A DNA stretch of 64,000 nucleotides from Thermosynechococcus sp. Its GTDB lineage: Bacteria > Cyanobacteriota > Cyanobacteriia > Thermosynechococcales > Thermosynechococcaceae. Positions within the stretch are counted from its first letter, which is position 1. Each line of letters opens with the position of its first letter. Positions 16,704 through 26,254 of this stretch are shown here, piece after piece. Both the position numbers and the translations under genes were made by a program. Below the pieces are notes generated by a model. That model worked only from the letters and a program-made list of their open reading frames with translations. It searched no databases and was not told the origin of the DNA. The stretch lies in contig NZ_AP024678.1 in the NCBI RefSeq assembly GCF_025999095.1, positions 1,581,527-1,645,526 of the forward strand. The letters are read 5' to 3'.

Positions 16704-18064
16704 CCCACCAGCAGATTCTCCTCGGGATATTGAACGTTAGAAGGCCGGGGATCACCGATAATTGCCGCCATCAGCAGCAGGATACCCACCCGTCCGGCAT
16801 ACATCGTTACAATCAAGACCAACTTGGAAAAGATGCTTAGATCACTGGTAATACCGGTGGAAAGCCCAACGGTGGCAAAGGCAGAAACGGTTTCAAAGAG
16901 GATATTGATGAAATTTTCTTCCGGGTCAGCGATCGCAATCAGGGTGGTTGAAACCAGCACCGTAAACATTGACCCAAAGGCAACGGCAACGGCTTTCATG
17001 ATGAGGGAGGGGGGCACTTGACGGCGGTAGAGCAGTACCACCTCTTTCCCTTGGAGCGCCGACTTGGTAATCCCTGCCAAAATTCGTAACGTAGTTGTTT
17101 TAATGCCCCCTGCCGTGCCACCGGGGCTGCCGCCAATAAACATCAGGGCAATCATAATAAATAGCCCGCTATTATTGAATTCACCAATGTTGACCGTATT
17201 AAAGCCCGCTGTGCGCGCTGTAACCGACTGAAACCACGCCAAGAGGAGCTTCTGATCCCAGGAAAAAAGACCAAATCGCTCGGGCGATCGCAGCTCCGTC
17301 AGGAACAGCATGACTGTTCCCAAGATTAGGAGAACTGCTGTGGTACTGGTAACAATTTTGAAATTGAGGCTAAAGGTCATCTGGCTGGCTTTGCGGATCA
17401 AGTAGGCGGGTTTGCCCCAGTAGCGCAGATGCTCCCGGAGCCAAAGGTAGAACTCAAAGATGACCTCGTAGCCAATACCACCAAAAATAATCAGTAGGGA
17501 AATCACCAAATTCAAGGGCACTGAGGTTTGATACCCCATTAAACTGTTGCTAAAGAGGCTAAACCCGGCATTATTCCAAGCACTGATACTGTGAAACACC
17601 GCCAGCCACAGGGCCTGTGGATCCCTAAAGTCTTGGCGAAAAATTAGCCACAGCAAAAAGGCACCCGTCAATTCAAAGAGAAAGGTCAAGCCCAAAATCG
17701 AGCGCACCAGTTGCCGTGCCCCCTGGATGCCCCGCCGATCCAAGGCCTGCTGGAGCGCTATTTTTTGCCGTAGGTTAAACTTGCGCCCTAGTAAAATAAT
17801 CAAAAATGTCGTGGCCGTCATGTACCCCAGACCGCCCACTTGAATCAGCAGCAGAATCACCAGTTGGCCAAAGGGGGAAAAATGGGTGGCCGTATCAACA
17901 ATGATGTGGCCTGTCACGCAAACCGCTGAGGTGGCTGTAAATAGGGCAATAACGAAGGGATTCCAATGCCCATTACTGGTGGACCAGGGCAGACACAGGA
18001 GGAGCGTCCCTACCATAATCACTGCCAAAAATCCAAGGCAAATTGTCCGTGGAACCGTCAACAT
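16700..18064 (-). CDS. KtrB/TrkH-type potassium transporter membrane subunit
   Basis: Protein of 454 residues with about eight to ten membrane helices. Four pore-loop motifs are visible: [41 protein letters not shown], and [16 protein letters not shown]; each holds the filter Gly. The third region also has the Gly-rich [13 protein letters not shown] characteristic of KtrB. It imports K+ (often with Na+) and needs a cytoplasmic RCK partner, which is not in the window. The start at 18064 ([12 protein letters not shown]) is used because a longer frame to 18205 runs through the tRNA-Pro gene. No clear ribosome site precedes it. Confidence 0.88.
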   Translation of the reverse strand: MLTVPRTICLGFLAVIMVGTLLLCLPWSTSNGHWNPFVIALFTATSAVCVTGHIIVDTATHFSPFGQLVILLLIQVGGLGYMTATTFLIILLGRKFNLRQKIALQQALDRRGIQGARQLVRSILGLTFLFELTGAFLLWLIFRQDFRDPQALWLAVFHSISAWNNAGFSLFSNSLMGYQTSVPLNLVISLLIIFGGIGYEVIFEFYLWLREHLRYWGKPAYLIRKASQMTFSLNFKIVTSTTAVLLILGTVMLFLTELRSPERFGLFSWDQKLLLAWFQSVTARTAGFNTVNIGEFNNSGLFIMIALMFIGGSPGGTAGGIKTTTLRILAGITKSALQGKEVVLLYRRQVPPSLIMKAVAVAFGSMFTVLVSTTLIAIADPEENFINILFETVSAFATVGLSTGITSDLSIFSKLVLIVTMYAGRVGILLLMAAIIGDPRPSNVQYPEENLLVG

Positions 18065-18147
18065 CAATGAATGCGTATCCAAAAGGCCTGAGGCTAATCT
18101 ATCGCAGGATTGTATTGGCAACAATCTTCTAGGGTTACGGTTCCCAA

Positions 18148-18221
18148 TCGGGATGACAGGATTTGAACCTGCGACCCTCTGCTCCCAAAGCAGATGCGCT
18201 ACCAAGCTGCGCTACATCCCG
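18148..18221 (-). tRNA. tRNA-Pro (anticodon TGG)
   Basis: On the minus strand the acceptor stem CGGGATG (18221-18215) pairs with CATCCCG (18155-18149), with A as discriminator base at 18148. The T-arm GGTTCGAATCC and anticodon loop with TGG are complete. The length is 74 bases and CCA is not encoded. It lies 84 bases before the K+ transporter start on the same strand. Confidence 0.95.
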
Positions 18222-18325
18222 GCAGTTAATCTCTATCCTACCACTGAATTCTCAGCACAATAGGACGGGGACCCTTAGAATCAAGATAAGGAGTTTTTCA
18301 TTTTGTTAAGGTTGCCCTCGCTGGT

Positions 18326-20137
18326 ATGACCGACGTCCCCGTTTCCCACATTCGCAATTTCTCGATCATTGCCCACATTGATCACGGTAAGTCAACCCTT
18401 GCCGATCGCCTGCTGCAATTTACGGGCACGGTGGACCCCCGTGAAATGAAGGAGCAGTTTCTCGACAATATGGACCTGGAGCGGGAGCGGGGAATTACGA
18501 TTAAGCTGCAAGCCGCCCGCATGACCTACATCAGTCGCGATGGCGAAACGTACATCTTGAATTTGATTGACACCCCCGGCCACGTGGATTTTTCCTATGA
18601 GGTGTCGCGATCGCTGGCCGCCTGTGAAGGGGCACTCCTGGTGGTGGATGCCTCCCAAGGGGTAGAAGCCCAAACCTTGGCCAATGTCTATCTGGCCTTG
18701 GAACACAATTTAGAGATTATTCCTGTCCTCAACAAAATTGATTTGCCCGGGGCTGAACCCGAGCGCGTGAAGGCAGAAATCGAAGAGATTATTGGCCTCG
18801 ACTGCTCCCAAGCGGTTCTAGCCTCTGCCAAGGAAGGGATTGGCATCGAGGAAATTCTGGAATCCATTGTGCATTTGGTGCCCCCCCCGCGCGATACCCT
18901 GGATCAACCCCTGCGGGCATTGATTTTTGATAGCTACTACGATGCCTACCGTGGGGTAATTGTCTATTTTCGAGTCATGGATGGTGTGGTCCGCAAGGGC
19001 GATCGCATCCGCTTGATGGCCTCCGGCAAAGAATATGAGATTGACGAACTGGGGGTCCTTGCCCCCCACCAAAAACCGGTGGACAGCCTCCATGCCGGGG
19101 AAGTGGGCTACCTCGCCGCCGCCATTAAAGCCGTTGGCGATGCCCGTGTCGGCGACACCATTACATTGGCGCAAAACCCGGCCAAGGAACCCCTCCCTGG
19201 CTACGCCGAAGCCAAACCCATGGTCTTTTGTGGCCTGTTTCCCACCGATGCGGATCAGTTTGAAGATCTGCGGGAAGCCCTTGAGAAATTAAAGCTTAAT
19301 GATGCTGCGCTCCACTATGAGCCGGAAACCTCCAGTGCCATGGGTTTTGGGTTCCGCTGTGGCTTTTTGGGACTGCTGCACATGGAGATTATCCAAGAGC
19401 GGCTCGAGCGGGAATACAATCTGGATTTAATCATTACCGCTCCTTCGGTGGTTTATCGGGTCACCACGGTGAAAGGGGAAGTGCTCATGATTGACAACCC
19501 CAGCCTGTTGCCCGAACCCCAATACCGCGAAAAAATTGAGGAACCCTACGTGCAACTGGAGATGATTACCCCCGAAACCTATGTCGGCACCCTCATGGAA
19601 TTGGCACAGTCGCGGCGGGGCATCTTTAAGGATATGCGCTACCTTGCCCAAGGGCGTACCACCTTGGTCTATGAAATGCCCTTGGCGGAAATTGTGACGG
19701 ACTTTTTCGATGAAATGAAGTCGCGATCGCGGGGCTATGCCAGTATGGAATACCACCTCATTGGCTACCGTCCCAATGATCTAGTGAAGCTGGATATCCT
19801 TATTAATAACGACCCTGTGGACTCCTTAGCAGCCATTGTCCACCGCGATAAGGCCTACTATGTGGGACGTGCCTTGGTTAGCAAACTCAAGGATCTAATC
19901 CCGCGCCACCAATTCAAAATTCCCATTCAAGCAGCCATTGGTTCACGGGTGATTGCCAGTGAAAGCATTCCCGCCCTGCGCAAGGATGTCTTGGCGAAGT
20001 GCTACGGCGGTGACGTGACCCGCAAACGCAAGCTCCTAGAAAAACAAAAAGCGGGTAAAAAACGAATGAAGGCGATCGGGCGGGTGGATGTGCCCCAAGA
20101 GGCCTTTATGGCGGTATTGCGACTCAAGAATGAATAG
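18326..20137 (+). CDS. lepA: Elongation factor 4 (LepA)
   Basis: Translational GTPase of 603 residues, full length. G1 is [14 protein letters not shown] near residue 15, G3 DTPGHVDF near 81, and G4 NKIDLP near 135. The LepA-specific C-terminal domain with [16 protein letters not shown] is present near the end. It acts on ribosomes under stress and can back-translocate tRNA. No good ribosome site stands before the ATG. A small membrane protein gene follows and may be cotranslated. Confidence 0.97.
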   Translation: MTDVPVSHIRNFSIIAHIDHGKSTLADRLLQFTGTVDPREMKEQFLDNMDLERERGITIKLQAARMTYISRDGETYILNLIDTPGHVDFSYEVSRSLAACEGALLVVDASQGVEAQTLANVYLALEHNLEIIPVLNKIDLPGAEPERVKAEIEEIIGLDCSQAVLASAKEGIGIEEILESIVHLVPPPRDTLDQPLRALIFDSYYDAYRGVIVYFRVMDGVVRKGDRIRLMASGKEYEIDELGVLAPHQKPVDSLHAGEVGYLAAAIKAVGDARVGDTITLAQNPAKEPLPGYAEAKPMVFCGLFPTDADQFEDLREALEKLKLNDAALHYEPETSSAMGFGFRCGFLGLLHMEIIQERLEREYNLDLIITAPSVVYRVTTVKGEVLMIDNPSLLPEPQYREKIEEPYVQLEMITPETYVGTLMELAQSRRGIFKDMRYLAQGRTTLVYEMPLAEIVTDFFDEMKSRSRGYASMEYHLIGYRPNDLVKLDILINNDPVDSLAAIVHRDKAYYVGRALVSKLKDLIPRHQFKIPIQAAIGSRVIASESIPALRKDVLAKCYGGDVTRKRKLLEKQKAGKKRMKAIGRVDVPQEAFMAVLRLKNE

Positions 20138-20147
20138 GAGGCTCAGG

Positions 20148-20303
20148 GTGTCTCAACGGTCATCGGGCAAATGGGTGGCGATCGTCACCGGTGCCATTTC
20201 CCTACTATTGGGAATTGGCTACTTGGTGTTAGTACAGCTTTTGGATTGGCGCGGCGATTGGCAGCCGGCTCCCTTGGGCCTCCTGCAATTGCTCTTCCCT
20301 TAA
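20148..20303 (+). CDS. Small single-helix membrane protein, function unknown
   Basis: A 51-residue protein starting at GTG 20148, with AGGAGG 5 bases upstream. The sequence runs basic N-terminus, one membrane helix (about 10-30, AIVTGAISLLLGIGYLVLVQL), then LDWRGDWQPAPLGLL. Similar short membrane proteins occur after lepA-like genes in other cyanobacteria, to my recollection. An upstream ATG at 20130 inside the lepA end is possible but is worse placed for the ribosome site. Role unknown. Confidence 0.65.
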   Translation: MSQRSSGKWVAIVTGAISLLLGIGYLVLVQLLDWRGDWQPAPLGLLQLLFP

Positions 20304-20309
20304 AACTGT

Positions 20310-22040
20310 TTAGACAAGCGGGGGCAGTTCACCGTGAATGGTAAAGCGCACATGGTTGAGGGCTAAATCTCCAAGGCGTAGGCCGCGATCGCGATAATTG
20401 GTGGTCTCAAAGCGAATGCCTTTGCCCACTTCCACGTGGTACCAGGGCAGTCCCATAAAAAACCGTGTCGGATAGGGACCGCGCTCTACCACATCATCGG
20501 GGTTGGACTCCATGGGCAGCCAGCCAATTCCCGGCACATAAAATTCCAACCAGACATGGTTATAGGTAGGCTGGAGGGGAATGCCGCGCTTTTGGGGATA
20601 GGGGGGACATTTATAGCGACCTACCGTGCGGCAAGCAATGCCGTTCAGTCGGGCTAAGGCCAGCAGTACGCCCACATACTCGCCGCAGGAGGCCGTTCCC
20701 CGCTTCAAAACCACATCGGGCGTGTCAATTGTTGGCCGCATAGCATAGCTGAGGCGATCGTAGACATAGTTACGAATCTTGAGCATCTGGCGCAGGATAT
20801 GGGTCTCTGTGCCCACGGCTTCCCGCGCCGCCTCGCGGACTATGGGTTGATCCATTGCCAACTCATCGTTATCCACCAGATACTGCGCTGCAAATTCCGG
20901 CGGCAGCGGTAGCGTCTCATCAATGTCGTCAAAGCCAAGATGGTACTTCATACCTCTCACTTCTAGCCAAGCCCGCCAACCAAAAAGGCGGGCTTCGTAG
21001 GGACGCACCTCAGGAAACTCAAACACTGCCACTGGCTGATCCGCCACCGTTTCCAAGCGAAAGGGGGTACCCACGGGTTCGACCCGCAGTAGTTTTTGGC
21101 GCAGGGAATTGATCGGCAGCGCAATCCGCCACTCGAGGTTATCTAAGTGCAGCGCATCAAGGGGAGACATTTCCTCTACGTAGGCCATCTCAATCAGATA
21201 GCCATTGGAGACTGTGTAATGCTGCTCCCTATGGGTGTGGTAGAGCAGCGGGTGAATCAGGCAAATATCGCGATAAGCAATTTCGAGGGGGGCTTCGCGG
21301 TTGTTGGGGTTATCCCGCAGATAGGGCTCTTCACCGCCATAGGCCACCCACAACTGGCCCGTCGCATCAAAGGTAAAGGCCGTTGGCTGGGCAAAGGGGG
21401 TCAAGGCCACCCATTCAACACGGCCGCTCTGGCGATCGAGGCAATAGATGGATTGCTCTAGGCGATCGCTCACCCACAAATAGCCATCCTTGAGGGCTAA
21501 ATTTTCACAGCCAATGCCCGGGGCACTCAGGCGATACTGCTCTCGAGCGGTCTCATCAAAACAGTGGATGTAACCGGATTTTTGACAGGCCACATAGATG
21601 CCTGTGTCATCCACCGCCACACCGTAAATGGGATAGCGGCACTCCAGCACCTTTTCTACATGCCAGTCAGGGAGATGACAACGGTAGAGCCATGTGTCCC
21701 GACAAAACCAGAGGGTCTCGCGATAGAGACAGAGGCCATGGGCATCAAGAAATGGCTCTAGATCGTAGGGATTGAGAATCTCGCTGTGGTCGTTTTCGCC
21801 GTTAATGAGCAAAATAAAGCCCCGTACCCGATCCAAGGCCAAAAAGTTGGCGCCAAGGGTTGCTTGGCAAAAGGGTAAACGGGGCAATTGACGTAGCCAC
21901 AGGGCTTGGGGATCGACCCATGCCAGACCGGAGAGCTGGTAAGCACCTAGGGGATAAATAGTGCGCCAATTGTGATCCAGGGCTCGGGAGCTGAGGGAGT
22001 CCCCATAACCCTGTGCCGGTGTCTCTGGCATAGGCAGCAA
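20310..22040 (-). CDS. Two-domain protein: propeller-like region plus transglutaminase-like protease domain
   Basis: Protein of 576 residues. The first part (about 40-250) has repeated SMP-30/NHL-like strand patterns (VAVDDTGIYVACQKSGYIHCFDE, LWVSDRLEQSIYCLDR, FTFDATGQLWVAY). The second part is a transglutaminase-like domain: Cys in TASCGEYVGVLLALARL, His in YNHVWLEFYVPG. The usual third residue (Asp in FDPT) reads as Glu or a nearby Asp in PMESNPDD. It could be a peptidase or a non-catalytic binding protein. The start at 22040 lies 5 bases after the clpC stop, suggesting cotranscription with clpC. Confidence 0.75.
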   Translation of the reverse strand: MLPMPETPAQGYGDSLSSRALDHNWRTIYPLGAYQLSGLAWVDPQALWLRQLPRLPFCQATLGANFLALDRVRGFILLINGENDHSEILNPYDLEPFLDAHGLCLYRETLWFCRDTWLYRCHLPDWHVEKVLECRYPIYGVAVDDTGIYVACQKSGYIHCFDETAREQYRLSAPGIGCENLALKDGYLWVSDRLEQSIYCLDRQSGRVEWVALTPFAQPTAFTFDATGQLWVAYGGEEPYLRDNPNNREAPLEIAYRDICLIHPLLYHTHREQHYTVSNGYLIEMAYVEEMSPLDALHLDNLEWRIALPINSLRQKLLRVEPVGTPFRLETVADQPVAVFEFPEVRPYEARLFGWRAWLEVRGMKYHLGFDDIDETLPLPPEFAAQYLVDNDELAMDQPIVREAAREAVGTETHILRQMLKIRNYVYDRLSYAMRPTIDTPDVVLKRGTASCGEYVGVLLALARLNGIACRTVGRYKCPPYPQKRGIPLQPTYNHVWLEFYVPGIGWLPMESNPDDVVERGPYPTRFFMGLPWYHVEVGKGIRFETTNYRDRGLRLGDLALNHVRFTIHGELPPLV

Positions 22041-22045
22041 ATACC

Positions 22046-24520
22046 CTACTCAACCGCCTGGGGCAATAGCTCACGCCGCGGTTGAGCTTGGATCTTCACT
22101 TGACCGGATTCATCCACATCAATGAGGGCAGTGTCGCCTTCGCGGATGCGGCCAGAGAGCATTTCCTCAGCCAAGGTGTCCTCCAAAAGGCGCATAATCG
22201 CTCGCCGCAGGGGCCGTGCTCCATAGCTGGGGTTGTAGCCCTCATCAATGAGCCGGTCCTTGAAGCGCTCGGTCACCTCCAAGGTGATGCCTTTTTCGGT
22301 GAGGCGCGAGAACACTTCCTTGAGGAGAATGTCGGCAATTTGCTTGACTTCGTCCTTCGTCAATTGGCGGAAGACAATAATCTCATCCAGGCGGTTGAGG
22401 AATTCAGGGCGGAAGTATTGCTTCAGTTCCTCATTCACCAAGGAGCGAATGCGATTGTATTGGGATTCAGCGGCATCCTCAGTACCAAACTCAAAGCCAA
22501 GGCCAGCCGCCCCCTTCTCAATCACCTTCGAGCCAATGTTCGAGGTCATGATCAAGAGGGTATTCTTGAAGTCAACGGTACGCCCCTTGGAGTCAGTAAG
22601 ACGGCCATCTTCAAGGATTTGCAGCAGCAGGTTAAAGACATCGGGGTGCGCTTTCTCGATTTCATCGAAGAGCACCACCGTATAGGGACGCCGCCGCACG
22701 GCTTCGGTGAGCTGACCGCCCTCGTTGTAGCCCACATAGCCGGGGGGCGAACCGATGAGCTTAGAGACGGTATGCCGCTCCATGTATTCGGACATATCCA
22801 AGCGGATCATCGCCTCTTCAGAGCCAAAGAAGTAGGCCGCCAAGGCTTTCGTTAACTCCGTTTTACCGACACCGGTTGGCCCAGAGAAGATAAAGCTGGC
22901 AATGGGACGGTTGGGATTTTTGAGACCGACACGGGCACGGCGAATGGCGCGGGAGATCGCCTTCACCGCTTCATCTTGACCAATGACCCGCTGGTGTAAG
23001 GTCTCCTCCATGTGCAGCAGTTTTTCCGACTCGCTTTCGGTGAGCTTGCTCACGGGCACACCCGTCCAAGAGGCCACAATGTGGGCAATGTCTTCTTCGG
23101 TGACGACGGGGGTTTCCTCTTCACCGTTGGCGATTTCGGCTTTTTTCTGCTGGGCAATGGCACGGATTTGTGCTTTCAGTTCCATCTCGCGATCGCGCAG
23201 TTCACCCGCTTTGTCAAAGTTTTGGGCCCGCACGGCATCATCTTTTTCTTTGAGCACTTGCCGCAATTCGCGATCCAGTTCCTTGGCCGCAGGTGGTAGT
23301 TGCGAGTTAATCAGGCGCACCCGTGAGCCCGCTTCGTCAATGAGGTCAATGGCTTTGTCGGGTAGATAGCGATCGCTAATGTAGCGATCGGACAGCTTCG
23401 CTGCCGCCTCAAGGGCTTCATCGGAAATTTTCAGTTTGTGGTGCTTCTCATAGCGTTCCCGCAGACCATAGAGAATCTCAATGGTTTCCTCAACGGAGGG
23501 CTCACCCACCATCACCGGTTGGAAGCGCCGCTCCAGGGCGGCATCCCGCTCAATGTGTTTGCGGTACTCATCCAGCGTAGTGGCCCCAATGCACTGCAAC
23601 TCACCGCGAGCCAGGGCGGGTTTGAGGATATTGGCTGCATCAATGGCACCCTCCGCCGCCCCAGCCCCAATTAACGTGTGCACCTCGTCAATCACTAAAA
23701 TCACGTTACCGGCTTGGCGAATTTCATCCATGATCTTTTTCAGCCGCTCTTCAAACTCACCCCGGTACTTTGTGCCTGCCACCAAGAGGCCGATATCAAG
23801 GGTGACCACCCGCTTGTCTTCAAGAATATCGGGGACATCTTTGTTGGCAATGCGCTGGGCAAGACCTTCAGCAATCGCGGTTTTACCCACCCCCGGTTCA
23901 CCGATCAGCACGGGGTTATTTTTGGTGCGACGACCCAGAATTTGAATCACCCGCTCAATTTCTTTTTGCCGACCCACCACGGGATCTAGCTTGCCCTCAA
24001 TAGCCATCTGGGTGAGGTTGGCACCAAATTCGTCCAGCGTTGGCGTTTTGGTACGTCCTTGGCTAGCCCCCGCGGTCACCTCTGCGGTTTCCCCCAGCAT
24101 CCGAATCACTTGAGTGCGCACTTTCGATAGATCAACACCCAAATTTTCAAGGACGCGGGCGGCCACCCCTTCCCCTTCGCGAATCAGTCCCAGCAGGAGG
24201 TGTTCGGTACCAATGTAGTTGTGACCCAGTTGGCGGGCTTCTTCAAGGGAGAGTTCTAACACTCGCTTGGCACGGGGGGTAAAGGGGATCTCCACCGCGA
24301 CAAAACCAGACCCACGGCCAATAATTTTTTCCACTTCAATGCGGGCATCCTTGAGGTTCACGCCCATGGAACGTAGAACCTTGGCAGCCACACCGGTACC
24401 TTCCCCAATCAGTCCGAGGAGAATTTGTTCGGTACCGACAAAGTTGTGGCCGAGGCGGCGAGCCTCTTCCTGTGCCAGCATGATGACTTTGATGGCTTTT
24501 TCTGTAAAGCGTTCAAACAT
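22046..24520 (-). CDS. clpC: ATP-dependent Clp protease ATP-binding subunit ClpC
   Basis: HSP100 unfoldase of 824 residues. It has two N-terminal Clp repeats (about 1-145), AAA-1 with GEPGVGKT near residue 211, a middle UVR-type coiled coil (about 420-460), and AAA-2 with GPTGVGKTE near 550. It feeds substrates to ClpP/ClpR in the stroma-like cytosol and is essential in cyanobacteria. The ATG is preceded by AGGGG. A 6-bp inverted repeat in its leader is listed separately. Confidence 0.97.
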   Translation of the reverse strand: MFERFTEKAIKVIMLAQEEARRLGHNFVGTEQILLGLIGEGTGVAAKVLRSMGVNLKDARIEVEKIIGRGSGFVAVEIPFTPRAKRVLELSLEEARQLGHNYIGTEHLLLGLIREGEGVAARVLENLGVDLSKVRTQVIRMLGETAEVTAGASQGRTKTPTLDEFGANLTQMAIEGKLDPVVGRQKEIERVIQILGRRTKNNPVLIGEPGVGKTAIAEGLAQRIANKDVPDILEDKRVVTLDIGLLVAGTKYRGEFEERLKKIMDEIRQAGNVILVIDEVHTLIGAGAAEGAIDAANILKPALARGELQCIGATTLDEYRKHIERDAALERRFQPVMVGEPSVEETIEILYGLRERYEKHHKLKISDEALEAAAKLSDRYISDRYLPDKAIDLIDEAGSRVRLINSQLPPAAKELDRELRQVLKEKDDAVRAQNFDKAGELRDREMELKAQIRAIAQQKKAEIANGEEETPVVTEEDIAHIVASWTGVPVSKLTESESEKLLHMEETLHQRVIGQDEAVKAISRAIRRARVGLKNPNRPIASFIFSGPTGVGKTELTKALAAYFFGSEEAMIRLDMSEYMERHTVSKLIGSPPGYVGYNEGGQLTEAVRRRPYTVVLFDEIEKAHPDVFNLLLQILEDGRLTDSKGRTVDFKNTLLIMTSNIGSKVIEKGAAGLGFEFGTEDAAESQYNRIRSLVNEELKQYFRPEFLNRLDEIIVFRQLTKDEVKQIADILLKEVFSRLTEKGITLEVTERFKDRLIDEGYNPSYGARPLRRAIMRLLEDTLAEEMLSGRIREGDTALIDVDESGQVKIQAQPRRELLPQAVE

Positions 24521-24875
24521 GACCCTTCCCCTAATGGCTCCTGCGTGCTGGTAACACTCATCTTAACACGTCCACTTTGGCGTGTTTTTGTATGCCAATT
24601 TACAGCCCTTTTGCCAAAATATGGAACAGACTCAGAACCGTCAAATCCACTTTCAAACAGGATCAATGTCCCTTGACCTACCCTATGGCATAGTCTAGAT
24701 ACAGGGCTGTACTCTTACTATAGATGTTGACTTATTTTTTTGCAGGTGTGGTTGCCCGTATTTGAGTTGAGATTTGGGGGGCTCTCCTGCGGCAACACTC
24801 CATTGATGAATTGGCCAGCCTCTTTAGGCTCAAAAGGCGATAGACTACACTTGCTGATGCCCAAATTTTTCCACA
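24521..24875. other. Intergenic region between clpC and the HAD gene (355 bp)
   Basis: It separates the divergent clpC and HAD genes and should hold promoters for both. AT-rich tracts lie at 24700-24740. GTTGCC at 24751-24756 and GGCAAC at 24791-24796 form a weak inverted repeat. No credible gene or known RNA was seen. Confidence 0.6.
24565..24586. promoter_or_regulatory. 6-bp inverted repeat in the clpC leader
   Basis: AACACG (24565-24570) and CGTGTT (24581-24586) are perfect inverted copies with a 10-base spacer, 45 bases before the clpC ATG. It could be an operator or an RNA hairpin in the 5' leader. On the plus strand it is followed by TTTG, but no plus-strand gene ends nearby. Confidence 0.4.
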
Positions 24876-25568
24876 ATGGCTAATTCTTCGCAGTTTTTCG
24901 CCGTTGAACCCTCGCAGCGGGCCCTGATTTTCGACATGGACGGGGTCATCTGCCATACGATGCCCTATCACCTGGAAGCTTGGCGCGTCTATGTGGAGCG
25001 CACCCCTGAACTGCGGCAGCACATCAACCTGGAACACCTGCGGCACATGGGGGGCAAACGCAATGCGGAACTGTTGCCGGAACTTCTAGGGCGATCGCTG
25101 AGCGAAGCGGAAATAGAGCGTTGGGGCGCGGGCAAAGAGGCGGTCTTTCGGGAACTGCTAGCACCCCATTTGGAACTGTTGCCGGGGTTATTGCCCTTTC
25201 TCAAAAGTGCCAAGGAAAAAGGCTACCGCTTGGGCTTAGGCACCTCCGCCTGTGCCGCCAATGTGGAATTGGTGCTCTCCTGTGAAGGGGTGGGTCACTT
25301 TTTCGATACGGTGGTGATGGAGCAGGATGTGCAGCGGGGCAAGCCCGATCCAGAATGCTATCTACTGGTGGCGGAGCGGTTACAGGTGGTGCCGCAGCAC
25401 TGTCTTGTCTTTGAGGATGCCGTGGCGGGGGTTGTGGCAGCGGTGCGGGCAGGGATGCTCTGCTGGGGAGTGTTGACAACGCAATCGGCAATGACCCTTC
25501 AAGCCGCAGGGGCAGAGGTCTGTATTGAGGACTTTACCGATCCACGCCTTCAACGGCTATTGTCCTAG
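24876..25568 (+). CDS. HAD hydrolase, beta-phosphoglucomutase-like
   Basis: Protein of 230 residues. Motif I LIFDMDGVICHTMPYHLEAW holds nucleophile D21 and D23. The cap domain follows, then LGTSACAANVE (motif II), RGKPDPECYL (motif III) and VFEDAVAGVVAA (motif IV). The order and cap type fit beta-phosphoglucomutase and related sugar-phosphate phosphatases. The substrate cannot be told. No ribosome site precedes the ATG. ccmP follows after 47 bases on the same strand, though a functional link is not evident. Confidence 0.8.
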   Translation: MANSSQFFAVEPSQRALIFDMDGVICHTMPYHLEAWRVYVERTPELRQHINLEHLRHMGGKRNAELLPELLGRSLSEAEIERWGAGKEAVFRELLAPHLELLPGLLPFLKSAKEKGYRLGLGTSACAANVELVLSCEGVGHFFDTVVMEQDVQRGKPDPECYLLVAERLQVVPQHCLVFEDAVAGVVAAVRAGMLCWGVLTTQSAMTLQAAGAEVCIEDFTDPRLQRLLS

Positions 25569-25615
25569 GGAATTTTCGGCGATCATGGGTACTGGCGCGT
25601 TAGGAATCCACCACA

Positions 25616-26254
25616 TTGGGCGTTGATCTGCGCAGTTATGTCTATCTCGATTCCATCCAACCGCAACACGCGGCCTATTTGGGAACCGTGGCCCAAGGGT
25701 TTTTGCCATTGCCGGGGGACTGCTCCCTTTGGGTGGAGATTTCACCGGGCATTGATGTGAACCGCCTTTTGGATATTGCCCTGAAGTCTGCGGTGGTGCG
25801 GCCGGGAGTCTTATTTATTGAGCGACTCTACGGACTACTGGAGGTGCATTCAGGCAATCAGGGGGAAGTGCGGGCAGCGGGGCAGGCCATTTTAGATGCC
25901 ATTGGCGCTCGAGTCCAGGATTGCTTGCGGCCACGGGTGATTTCAAGTCAAGTCATTCGCAACATTGATGCCCACCACACCCAACTGATTAACCGCTCCC
26001 GCCGGGGCAACATGATTCTAGCGGGACAAACCCTCTATGTCTTTGAGGTGGAACCGGCAGCCTATGCGGCACTGGCAGCGAATGAGGCTGAAAAGGCAGC
26101 ACTCATTAATATCTTGCAGATTTCCGCTGTGGGCAGCTTTGGCCGTCTCTTTTTGGGGGGCGCAGAGCGGGATATTCTGGCGGCGGAACGGGCAGTCTTG
26201 GCTGCCATGGAACGCTTACCAGGGCGCGATAGTTTTAGCGATCGCCGGGAGTAG
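25616..26254 (+). CDS. ccmP: Carboxysome shell protein CcmP (tandem BMC domains)
   Basis: Protein of 212 residues made of two BMC domains (about 1-100 and 105-205). It closely follows what I recall of Synechococcus CcmP: LRSYVYLD near the start, [16 protein letters not shown], and [27 protein letters not shown]. CcmP forms double-stacked trimers with a large gated pore, thought to pass metabolites such as RuBP and 3-PGA. The start is TTG at 25616; the family N-terminus (MGxxLRSY) leaves no doubt. It lies away from the main ccm cluster, which is usual for ccmP. Its end overlaps the helicase gene by 20 bases. Confidence 0.92.
   Translation: MGVDLRSYVYLDSIQPQHAAYLGTVAQGFLPLPGDCSLWVEISPGIDVNRLLDIALKSAVVRPGVLFIERLYGLLEVHSGNQGEVRAAGQAILDAIGARVQDCLRPRVISSQVIRNIDAHHTQLINRSRRGNMILAGQTLYVFEVEPAAYAALAANEAEKAALINILQISAVGSFGRLFLGGAERDILAAERAVLAAMERLPGRDSFSDRRE

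Noticed and set aside
18065-18205. N-terminal extension of the K+ transporter to 18205
   Set aside because: It runs through the tRNA-Pro gene and is not like the family start.
22082-22855. Long plus-strand frame opposite clpC
   Set aside because: Shadow of the clpC codon pattern; no recognisable protein.
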